The notes under the pieces are model-generated. The model was not told the DNA's origin, did not search any database, and saw nothing but the letters and a program-made list of their open reading frames with translations. Below, in pieces: positions 48,276 through 55,268 of a stretch of DNA of 64,000 nucleotides (positions are counted from its first letter, which is position 1; each line of letters begins with the position of its first letter). The stretch is taken from assembly GCF_000760735.1 (NCBI RefSeq), contig NZ_JMEX01000008.1, positions 228,855 to 292,854 of the forward strand, written 5' to 3'. Source of the stretch: Rhodococcoides fascians A44A. GTDB lineage: Bacteria; Actinomycetota; Actinomycetes; Mycobacteriales; Mycobacteriaceae. Position numbers and translations under genes: made by a program.

Positions 48276-48959
48276 ATGCCCATGGGGGTCTACGACGCGT
48301 ATGTCTTCGACATTCAGGGCACACTGTTCGACTTCTTCGGGCCGGTAGCCGACGCCTTGTCCGAATGGGTGGACGACGAAGTCGTCGGCGATGCAGTGCG
48401 AGCCTGGCGTCAGGACTATTTCGAGCGAACGTCCACCCTGACGCAGTCGGCCGAGCATTGGCAGCCGGTGCAGAACGTCTACCGAGACGGCCTGGATTCG
48501 GTCGCGAAAAAACTCGGGCTCAAGATCCCTTCTCCTGCCCGGACGGCGTTGGCCGATACATGGAAGAACCTGCGGCCGTGGCCCGATTCAGTGGACGGCC
48601 TGCGAGATCTACGACAGACCTCGGTCGTCGCGAGCTTGTCCAACACCGACATGGCGACCATGGTGCATCTGTTCAAGCGAGCCGGGATGGACTGGGACGC
48701 AGTGCTGACCGCCGAAGTGTTCGGCGCTTTCAAGCCGGCTTCTTTCCTGTACGAGCGAACGTGTCGTTACCTCGGGGTCGAACCCGACCGTGCAGCGATG
48801 GTCGCATCACACCCGTACGACCTCCGGGCTGCCAGGGCCGTCGGCATGAAGACCGTGTTCGTTCATCGCCCGTTGGAATTCGGCCGAATCGATCATTCGG
48901 TGGACGATGTGAGGGGCGAGTTCGACCACAGAATCGACAGCATTGCGGACGTGCCCTGA
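48276..48959 (+). CDS. HAD-family hydrolase, haloacid dehalogenase type II-like
   Basis: A 227-residue HAD protein with motif I VFDIQGTLFDFFG (nucleophile Asp), motif II ASLSNTDMATM, motif III GAFKPASFLY (Lys) and motif IV MVASHPYDLRAARAVGMKTVFVHRP (Asp). The order and the cap-domain helix ALSEWVDDEVVGDAVRAWRQDYFERT match type II 2-haloacid dehalogenases. The usual Asn/Tyr residues that define true dehalogenases cannot be fully confirmed. It starts 32 bases after the VOC stop and may share its transcript; ATG 48276 or 48282. Confidence 0.87.
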   Translation: MPMGVYDAYVFDIQGTLFDFFGPVADALSEWVDDEVVGDAVRAWRQDYFERTSTLTQSAEHWQPVQNVYRDGLDSVAKKLGLKIPSPARTALADTWKNLRPWPDSVDGLRDLRQTSVVASLSNTDMATMVHLFKRAGMDWDAVLTAEVFGAFKPASFLYERTCRYLGVEPDRAAMVASHPYDLRAARAVGMKTVFVHRPLEFGRIDHSVDDVRGEFDHRIDSIADVP

Positions 48960-48979
48960 CGCAGGATGCCGTCGCACAG

Positions 48980-49459
48980 TCACTTCGAGATTCGGGCCCT
49001 TGCTGATTCGGTTCGTTTTCCGACCACGACGGAAGTTCCCGCGGCAGCCAACCCCATGATGGGCATGTTCGAGTAGATCGACTCGTGACTGCCGGGGCCC
49101 ACCCGATAGGTCTCGTGATAGACGCCGACGTCACCGCTACTGCCGACTCTGGTGTTGAACGCCCTCCACGACGGCAAGTGTGGATCACTCGGGTTCCGGG
49201 CGAACGCCTCGAGCCGATCGAAGCTCCGCCAGTACTGGACCACCGTTACCGTACGTCCGCCGAAGGACAGGCGAGCGCCCAAGAGCCCCTTCTCCGGATG
49301 CTTCCTCAACTCGCGCAACATTTTCGGCATGGCGACGAACGGCGGAAACCACTTGTGCACCTTCCACAGCTTGTTTATCCGCATGCCGATGAGAAAGACG
49401 ACGAAATCGCCGTCCATCGAGGCCGTGTAGCGGCCGGATTGCACTGCGTTGCGGTTCAC
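48980..49459 (-). CDS. DUF4188 protein
   Basis: A 159-residue protein of the DUF4188 family, a heme-oxygenase/monooxygenase-like alpha-beta fold. SGRYTASMDGDFVVFLIGMRINKLWKVHKWFPPFVAMPKMLRELRKHPEKGLLG and GGRTVTVVQYWRSFDRLEAFARNP are typical. GTG 49459 follows GGAGG nine bases upstream. It is divergent from the MerR gene across a 19-base palindrome. The family often sits with MerR or TetR genes; function unknown. Confidence 0.85.
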   Translation of the reverse strand: MNRNAVQSGRYTASMDGDFVVFLIGMRINKLWKVHKWFPPFVAMPKMLRELRKHPEKGLLGARLSFGGRTVTVVQYWRSFDRLEAFARNPSDPHLPSWRAFNTRVGSSGDVGVYHETYRVGPGSHESIYSNMPIMGLAAAGTSVVVGKRTESARARISK

Positions 49460-49490
49460 GATGTCGAACCTCCAGACTATGGATAGAGGA

Positions 49491-49509
49491 ACTATCTGTA
49501 ATAGATAGT
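49491..49509. promoter_or_regulatory. MerR-type operator
   Basis: ACTATCT-GTAAT-AGATAGT is a perfect 19-base dyad placed between the divergent DUF4188 and MerR genes, 35 bases before the MerR ATG. Confidence 0.85.
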
Positions 49510-49543
49510 GATACTCTCCGTTCGTGAAGTCAAGGGTGCTCGG

Positions 49544-50197
49544 ATGAGGATCTCCGAGCTGAGCAAGCACTCCGGCGTGTCGACAGCCTCCATCAAGTTC
49601 TACCTGCGCGAGGGCCTCCTCCCCGCAGGCAAGCAGACCGCACCCAATCAGGCCGACTACAACGACCAGCACGTACGACGGTTGCGCCTCATCCGCGCCT
49701 TGATCGACGTCGGCGGACTCTCCATTTCCGTCGCCCGCGCCACTTTGGCAACGATCGATCACGAATCAGCCTCCGCTCACGACACGTTCGGAGCCGTGAT
49801 GCACGGGCTGGACGACATCGACCCCGACGACGCGGCACCGGACGTCGCCCGAACCTACGACGAAGTGCGAGAATGGATTTCCGCGCGTGATTGGCACGTG
49901 GATCCTGCGGCTCCCGCTCCCTTCAGGCTGGCAGAACTCGTGGCGACGTTGAGACGCTTCGACTTCCCGATCGACTTGAACTACTTCGACGACGTGGCCG
50001 ACGCTGCCGAGGCAACTGCCTGGGGTGAGGTGAACTACGCCCGTACGCGACCGGACCGCGCCTCCGCCGTGGAGGCCATGGCCATAGGAACCGTCGTGAT
50101 CGGACAGGCCGTGAACGAGATACGCCGAATTGCACTCGAAGCCATCAGCTTTCGTATTCAGAACACCGGCGATGACCCTCCGTCCGTTACGCCATGA
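49544..50197 (+). CDS. MerR-family transcriptional regulator
   Basis: A 217-residue regulator beginning MRISELSKHSGVSTASIKFYLREGLLPAGKQTAPNQADY, the MerR winged HTH, followed by HVRRLRLIRALIDVGGLSIS and a helical effector region of about 130 residues without obvious cysteines, so it is not a metal sensor. ATG 49544 follows AAGGGTG. The adjacent dyad suggests control of itself and the DUF4188 gene. Its stop overlaps the ATG of the truncated ASCH gene. Confidence 0.88.
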   Translation: MRISELSKHSGVSTASIKFYLREGLLPAGKQTAPNQADYNDQHVRRLRLIRALIDVGGLSISVARATLATIDHESASAHDTFGAVMHGLDDIDPDDAAPDVARTYDEVREWISARDWHVDPAAPAPFRLAELVATLRRFDFPIDLNYFDDVADAAEATAWGEVNYARTRPDRASAVEAMAIGTVVIGQAVNEIRRIALEAISFRIQNTGDDPPSVTP

Positions 50198-50301
50198 CCC
50201 AGCCACCCGCAGTAGAGTTCGCCTTCCCCGGTCCGCTGCGCGACTCCCTCGTGGAGACTGTCCTCGACGGCCAGAAGACATCGACGATGACACGAAAGTA
50301 G
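50194..50301 (+). pseudogene. truncated ASCH-domain gene
   Basis: An ATGA overlap with the MerR gene starts a 35-codon frame, MTQPPAVEFAFPGPLRDSLV..LDGQKTSTMTRK, ending in TAG. It matches the start of ASCH-domain proteins (typically 140-150 residues, with EFAFPGPLRDxLVxxVLDGxKTxT), including the basic GQKTST loop, and then stops. The remaining domain is missing from the following 120 bases. The gene appears cut by deletion or by insertion of the DUF222-HNH gene. Confidence 0.7.
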
Positions 50302-50423
50302 TTCTGGAATCCTTTCGACTGATCCAGCCCCGCTAGTCGAACGGCGCCTTGTACGCATTTTTGTCGGTGTCGTGTGCTAGTAGATCGAACTTCGAAAACG
50401 GTTGCCCCACAAACCGAAAGGCC

Positions 50424-50467
50424 TTGCGGCCGAAAGGAACGGGCGGTATATTCGAACATACGTTCCC
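50424..50467 (+). promoter_or_regulatory. promoter with a LexA-type SOS box
   Basis: TTGCGG (50424-50429), a 17-base spacer and TATATT (50447-50452) form a promoter. It is overlapped by TCGAAC-ATAC-GTTCCC (50452-50467), 10 of 12 half-site positions of the mycobacterial SOS box TCGAAC-N4-GTTCGA. Confidence 0.75.
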
Positions 50468-50488
50468 ATGAACCGGGGGGTTCACCAC

Positions 50489-52213
50489 ATGCCACACACC
50501 ACGACGCCCAGCAGATACGCCCGCTACCTGGGCCCACTCGCACCACCCACCATCGACCCAACACTCCTGACCGAACTCGCCGACGCAGCCAGAGAAGAAA
50601 ACAAAGCCTGCGCACGCAAAGTCGCCCACGCCGAACGCATCTGGGAAACCTGCATCGAACAGACCGTCCACATCGGCGAACGCATCACCGACGCCGGCAA
50701 CTACGCATCCTCCGAAACCGCAGCCGCACTCGGATGCTCGAAAACAGTCGCAGACACCTACTCCGACATCGGAATGGACCTGCGCCTACGCCTCCCACAC
50801 ATCAAAGCAGCCTTCGACGCCGGAGACCTCGACCTACCCCGAGTACGCGCCATCCACCGCGTCACCGGCCCCTACAGCACCCCCGCCGTCGAACACGCAC
50901 AAACCGACATCCTCACCGCCGCACTACACCTGTCCCCCGGACCACTCGCCACCGAAATCAACGCCATCATGCACCGCTGCGCGCCTGACGAAGCCGCACA
51001 ACTACGCACGGACCTCACCCGCCTGACCACAGTGAAATACCGCGACAAAGACATGATCGCCACCATCGAAGCCGACCTCGAAGCCGCAGACGCCGCCGCC
51101 AGCTGGCAACGCATCAACGAAGTAGCCGACACCCTCTGCCCCCGCGACCCCCGCACCCGAGGACAACGCCGCGCCGCCGCCTACACCGCCCTCATGCGCA
51201 GCGAAACCCACATCGCCTGCACCTGCGAGCCCGACGACGACCACCCCTGCACCGCCAACCCCGAACCCCCCGACCGCCGCCGACCCCTCACCACCGTCAC
51301 CATCGACATCGACACCCTCCTGCGCCTCGCCGACCTCCCCGCCTACCTCGCCGACCACGGCACCATCGACGCCGACTACGCCCGACAACTAGCCCACAAC
51401 AGCGACCTGCAGATCCTCATCACCGAAGCCCTCGACCTCGCCCACGAACTAGGCCACATCGCCAACCCCAACCCCGACGCCGCACGAGACACAGATCCCG
51501 AGCCCACACGCACACCACGCCCCACCGCACACCCGACATTTCATCCACTCGGACGCGGCCGACGACGCCGAGGACTCGACCTCCCCACACCGCCGGCCCC
51601 ACACCCCTCCCGCACACCCACCGACACCGACACCGACACCCCGGCCGGACAGTACGAAGGCCGATACACACTCATCGCCGCACTCGAATCCGCCATGAAA
51701 ACCAACCCCGCATTGGCAGTCCCGCTCTACCCCGACGGCCACGGCGGACTCACCACCCCACCACCCGGCGCACTGACCTACCGACCAGGCACCGCGCTCG
51801 CAGACCTCGTCCGACACCGCGACCGCACCTGCCGCCACCCCGGATGCGACGTCCCCGCAGCCGGCTGCGAGATCGACCACGTCATCGCCTTCGACCACCG
51901 CAACCCCACCCGCGGCGGCTGGACCATCCTCACCAACCTCCACTGCCTCTGCAGATACCACCACTCCCTCAAGACCATGGGCGCCTGGACACCCACCATG
52001 CTCGCCGGAGCCGCCGAACACTGGCAATCGAACTCCGGCACCACCGCAGTCACCCTCCCCGGAAACACCTACGGAACAACCGACCTCGCCGCACAATCAC
52101 TCATCCCCCACATACCCCGCAAACGCAGACCCATCACCACCACCAACAACAACACGGCAAACAACACCCACACCCCACCGACTAATGACACCGACGACCC
52201 TGCACCGTTCTGA
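50489..52213 (+). CDS. DUF222/HNH endonuclease (13E12 repeat family)
   Basis: A 574-residue protein with an N-terminal DUF222 domain (helical; EENKACARKVAHAERIWETCI to YTALMRSETH), a Pro/Thr-rich variable linker with DTDTDT units and a C-terminal HNH nuclease: CRHPGCDVPAAGCEIDHVIAFDHRN...NLHCLCRYHHSLKT, containing zinc-binding CxxxC/CxxC-type cysteines and the HNH residues. These genes are multi-copy in actinobacteria (mycobacterial 13E12 family) and behave as mobile. ATG 50489 follows GGGGGG and fits the promoter; ATG 50468 abuts the SOS box. The coding strand is markedly C-rich and G-poor compared with neighbours. Confidence 0.88.
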   Translation: MPHTTTPSRYARYLGPLAPPTIDPTLLTELADAAREENKACARKVAHAERIWETCIEQTVHIGERITDAGNYASSETAAALGCSKTVADTYSDIGMDLRLRLPHIKAAFDAGDLDLPRVRAIHRVTGPYSTPAVEHAQTDILTAALHLSPGPLATEINAIMHRCAPDEAAQLRTDLTRLTTVKYRDKDMIATIEADLEAADAAASWQRINEVADTLCPRDPRTRGQRRAAAYTALMRSETHIACTCEPDDDHPCTANPEPPDRRRPLTTVTIDIDTLLRLADLPAYLADHGTIDADYARQLAHNSDLQILITEALDLAHELGHIANPNPDAARDTDPEPTRTPRPTAHPTFHPLGRGRRRRGLDLPTPPAPHPSRTPTDTDTDTPAGQYEGRYTLIAALESAMKTNPALAVPLYPDGHGGLTTPPPGALTYRPGTALADLVRHRDRTCRHPGCDVPAAGCEIDHVIAFDHRNPTRGGWTILTNLHCLCRYHHSLKTMGAWTPTMLAGAAEHWQSNSGTTAVTLPGNTYGTTDLAAQSLIPHIPRKRRPITTTNNNTANNTHTPPTNDTDDPAPF

Positions 52214-52221
52214 ACGGTGCA
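52201..52221. terminator. short hairpin at the HNH gene end
   Basis: TGCACCGTT-CTG-AACGGTGCA is a perfect 9-base inverted repeat across the HNH stop codon, in the gap to the convergent glycosyltransferase gene. No T-run follows. Confidence 0.6.
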
Positions 52222-52256
52222 GGGGTTCGGATGAATCGGCGTCCATGGACTGTCGG

Positions 52257-54317
52257 TCAGCCTGTGTATCCGCTCATGTCGTACACGGTGACGCCATCGA
52301 CGGTGGTGGCGGTGAAGTTCGCTGCGACCCACTCCGCGATGTCGGACGATGTGGACTGCGAGTCACCACCACCGGGCATGCCGCCGCCCATTCCGCCGCC
52401 TCGGCCACCGGAAATGTAGTACTTGACTTCGTGATTCGAGACGTAGGAGATGAACTGATCGAGAGTCGGCGCGGGATCACTGCTCCACCCTCCGATAGCG
52501 ATGACCGCTGTGTCCGTAGCCAACTCGTAGGTCGCGGCTGTCTGCGATCCGTTCACCGCAGCGGACCACCTGGTGTCGGCCGACTCGAGCAGAGCGTTCA
52601 CCTGATCACTGGAAGCGGAACCGCCACCCATACCGGGGCCACCAGCCATGACACCTGCTTCGTCTCCGGCCACCGGACTGTCCGGGACTTGGCCGGCAGC
52701 ACCGGGCATACCACCCTCTGGGATCCCACCCGAGGGAACCGCGCCGTCAGACATACCGCCACCCGGCATACCTCCACCCGGGGTACCGCCGCCCATGCCG
52801 GAGTCCGAGACGGCACCGACGGGACCCGCGGTGGGGATGGATCCGCTGTGGACGGTGGACGAGGTGGCGATGGCATACGACGCACCGCCGCCGAGACCTG
52901 CGATCGAGCCGACGAGGGCAGCGATGACGGCGAGTACACGGAACCGACCCGCACCGAGGATCGCGACAGCAGCGACGACGGTTCCGAGCAACAGGATCCA
53001 CTTCAGAGCGGGCAGCCAGTCAGCGTTGCGGTGCAACAGAACCCAGGCCCATCCGCCTGCCGCGAGCATCATCGACGCCAGACCGAGCCGCGCCCACACG
53101 GATTCGCGTGCGATCCACAACGCATAGCCGCCGGTCCCGACCATGCCTGCGACAGCCGGCGCGAGGGCCACCGTGTAGTACGGGTGGATGGTTCCGGACA
53201 TGTAACTGAAGATCGAACCCGTCACCAGGAACCAACCACCCCACAGAACGAGCGAAGCGCGCAGCAGATCGGTGCGCGGTGCGCGTCCCCGAGCAATGAG
53301 CCCGAACACCAATGCCACCAACGCGGCGGGGATCAGCCACGAGATCTGGATGCCCATCTCACTACCGAACAGCCGGTCCAGTCCCGTGCTGCCGCCGAAA
53401 CTGGAACCCGCGGCCCCTCCCATTCCACCGCCGCCCATCCCGCCACCGGCATTGCCGTCGGATCCGAAGATGCGACCGAGTCCGTTGTAGCCGAGCACCA
53501 GATCCATGACGGTGTTGTCCGTCGAACCTCCGATGTACGGGCGCGCATCGGCGGGCCAGAGCGCAACGGTCAGAACCCACCACCCGGCTCCGGCGACGAG
53601 CGCGGCGAACGCACCGACGAGATGCAGCAACCGAGCACCCAGACGCGCCTGCCCTGCAACCAGGTACGTCAACCCGAAGGCCGGGAGCACCAGCAGACCC
53701 TGGAGCATCTTGGTCAGGAACGCGAAACCCAGCGCGACGCCGGCGAACGCGAGCCACATCGCCGCTCGGCGACCGACAGACGTCTGCAGGGCGCGCACGA
53801 CGAAGTATCCGCCGATCGACATCAGCAACACCAGCAGTGCATCGGGATTGTCGAACTGGAACATCAACGCCGCCGCCGGCGTCGACGCCAAGACCGCACC
53901 CGCCAGGAGCCCTGCCGTGGGCGCGGCGACCCGCTTGACTGCGGCGTAGACGACAGCGACCGCACCCACACCCATCAATGCCTGCGGCACCAGAAGGCTG
54001 GCGCTGGAGAACCCGAAGATCCGAGCCGACAATCCCATCACCCACAGCGATGCGGGCGGCTTGTCGACGGTGATGAAGTTCTCCGAGTCGAGCGAACCGA
54101 AGAACCACGCAGTCCAGTCCTTCGAACCAGCCTGCGCCGCAGCGGCATAGAAGGTGTTGGCGTATCCGCTGGCGGTCAGGTTCCACAGGTACAGCACGGC
54201 GGTCGCCGCAAGGAGCACGCCCAGCACTACGTGGTGGCGGTTCGGCGCATACCTCGCAGCCTTACGATGCCGAGGTTGCGGTTCCGCTGGTGTCGGCGGC
54301 AGAAGTGTTGTGGTCAC
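52257..54317 (-). CDS. GT39-family membrane glycosyltransferase with glycine-rich inserts
   Basis: A 686-residue protein of the ArnT/PMT-like family, which transfers sugars from polyprenyl phosphate donors on the outer face of the membrane. About 12 helices are predicted. DSENFITVDKPPASLWVMGL in the first loop holds the conserved acidic and KPP residues, and QFDNPDALLVLLMSIGGYF follows. Three Gly/Met/Pro-rich stretches (GNAGGGMGGGGMGG, GGGTPGGGMPGGGMSDG, GGRGGGMGGGMPGGG) lie in extracytoplasmic regions. GTG 54317 follows GGAGGACC; the longer frame to 54386 lacks support. Confidence 0.88.
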   Translation of the reverse strand: MTTTLLPPTPAEPQPRHRKAARYAPNRHHVVLGVLLAATAVLYLWNLTASGYANTFYAAAAQAGSKDWTAWFFGSLDSENFITVDKPPASLWVMGLSARIFGFSSASLLVPQALMGVGAVAVVYAAVKRVAAPTAGLLAGAVLASTPAAALMFQFDNPDALLVLLMSIGGYFVVRALQTSVGRRAAMWLAFAGVALGFAFLTKMLQGLLVLPAFGLTYLVAGQARLGARLLHLVGAFAALVAGAGWWVLTVALWPADARPYIGGSTDNTVMDLVLGYNGLGRIFGSDGNAGGGMGGGGMGGAAGSSFGGSTGLDRLFGSEMGIQISWLIPAALVALVFGLIARGRAPRTDLLRASLVLWGGWFLVTGSIFSYMSGTIHPYYTVALAPAVAGMVGTGGYALWIARESVWARLGLASMMLAAGGWAWVLLHRNADWLPALKWILLLGTVVAAVAILGAGRFRVLAVIAALVGSIAGLGGGASYAIATSSTVHSGSIPTAGPVGAVSDSGMGGGTPGGGMPGGGMSDGAVPSGGIPEGGMPGAAGQVPDSPVAGDEAGVMAGGPGMGGGSASSDQVNALLESADTRWSAAVNGSQTAATYELATDTAVIAIGGWSSDPAPTLDQFISYVSNHEVKYYISGGRGGGMGGGMPGGGDSQSTSSDIAEWVAANFTATTVDGVTVYDMSGYTG

Positions 54318-54409
54318 GAAAAGGTCCTCCGTCGGTGGTGTCGAGGACCAGAGTGACCGGGCCGGGTTCGTCCCCGCTGGGAACAACCTCGAGAAATGCT
54401 GTGAACGCG

Positions 54410-54805
54410 TCAGACACCGTCCAGAGGGGTGGTGACCGCGATACGGCGAGCGCCATCGGCGTCGAGCACGATCTGGTACGCGTTGCGCTCTACGCCGACG
54501 GAGTTGCCGTCGGCATCGAGGTTCTCGAGCAGCAGATGTCCCACCCAGATCCCGTTGCCCTCGATGTCGGTCACGATGTCCTTCGCTCGGACGCCCTGGA
54601 TTCCGCGGGATCGGTAGAACTGCTGCCCCTGGCTGAAGAAGTCACGCGTCTGCTGTGGATCGGTGACGGCGAGGCAGCCACGAGGCGACACCGCGAGAGC
54701 TGGATAGTGGTAGATGTCCGCGAGGGCGTCGATGTCGCCCGAGGACAGGTAACCGGTGTAGCGGTCGAAGAAGTCCTCTATCGATTCGGTGCTGGTGGAG
54801 GTCAT
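54410..54805 (-). CDS. NTF2/SnoaL-fold protein
   Basis: A 131-residue single-domain protein: TESIEDFFDRYTGYLSSGDIDALADIYHYPALAVSPRGCLAVTDPQQTRDFF, then YQIVLDADGARRIAVTTPLDG. The fold is that of the SnoaL/NTF2 superfamily; no catalytic residues can be assigned. It precedes the glycosyltransferase gene by 92 bases on the same strand and is divergent from the HTH gene across a large palindrome, so both are probably controlled by that regulator. Confidence 0.78.
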   Translation of the reverse strand: MTSTSTESIEDFFDRYTGYLSSGDIDALADIYHYPALAVSPRGCLAVTDPQQTRDFFSQGQQFYRSRGIQGVRAKDIVTDIEGNGIWVGHLLLENLDADGNSVGVERNAYQIVLDADGARRIAVTTPLDGV

Positions 54806-54824
54806 GAACGGAGAACCTACGGTT

Positions 54825-54852
54825 GATTACCGCCACGCCGGTGACGGTAATC
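54825..54852. promoter_or_regulatory. palindromic operator upstream of the HTH gene
   Basis: GATTACCG (54825-54832) and CGGTAATC (54845-54852) are perfect 8-base arms; the 12-base spacer contains CAC-GCCG-GTG, extending the dyad. It lies between the divergent NTF2 and HTH genes. Confidence 0.75.
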
Positions 54853-54869
54853 GGAAAGAATCTCCGATT

Positions 54870-55268
54870 GTGCCCCGCGAAACGAGCTCCGACTCACGCG
54901 ACAACCACCTGACGCTGCGACGCGTGGTGCGTCAGCAACGTCTCATCGAAATCCTCGCCGACTCGCCACTGCCCGTACCGACGGAAGATCTGGCCGAGAA
55001 ACTACAGGTCAGCGCCAGAACCGTGGAACGCGACCGCCGCCGTCTCGTCGAATCCGGCGTCCCGATCGTGTCGGTACCGGGAACAGGCGGCGGCAGCCGA
55101 CTTCCCAGCCACGACAAGCCTGCTCCCCTGCATTTGTCGTTCGAGGAGATCGCCGCGTTGATCGCGGCCCTCGCCGCGCTCGGGCCGACGGAAACCGACA
55201 GCGCACAGTCCGCGATGACCGCCCTCGTCGCAGCAATCACCCCGTCGCAGCCTCGGGGACTGCGGTGA
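54870..55268 (+). CDS. HTH (type 11/YafY-like) regulator, short form
   Basis: A 132-residue protein with an HTH_11 domain (RRVVRQQRLIEILADSPLPVPTEDLAEKLQVSARTVERDRRRLVESGVPIVSVPGTGG) and a short helical tail (EEIAALIAALAALGPTETDSAQSAM). It lacks the WYL domain usual after this HTH. GTG 54870 is chosen because the operator palindrome lies at 54825-54852; starts at 54789 or 54807 would put it inside the gene. Its TGA overlaps the GTG of the cyclase gene, so the two are coupled. Confidence 0.8.
   Translation: MPRETSSDSRDNHLTLRRVVRQQRLIEILADSPLPVPTEDLAEKLQVSARTVERDRRRLVESGVPIVSVPGTGGGSRLPSHDKPAPLHLSFEEIAALIAALAALGPTETDSAQSAMTALVAAITPSQPRGLR

Noticed and set aside
54262..54456. 64-codon minus-strand frame between the NTF2 and GT39 genes
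   Set aside because: It overlaps the end of the NTF2 gene and the start of the GT39 gene in another frame and shows no family features.
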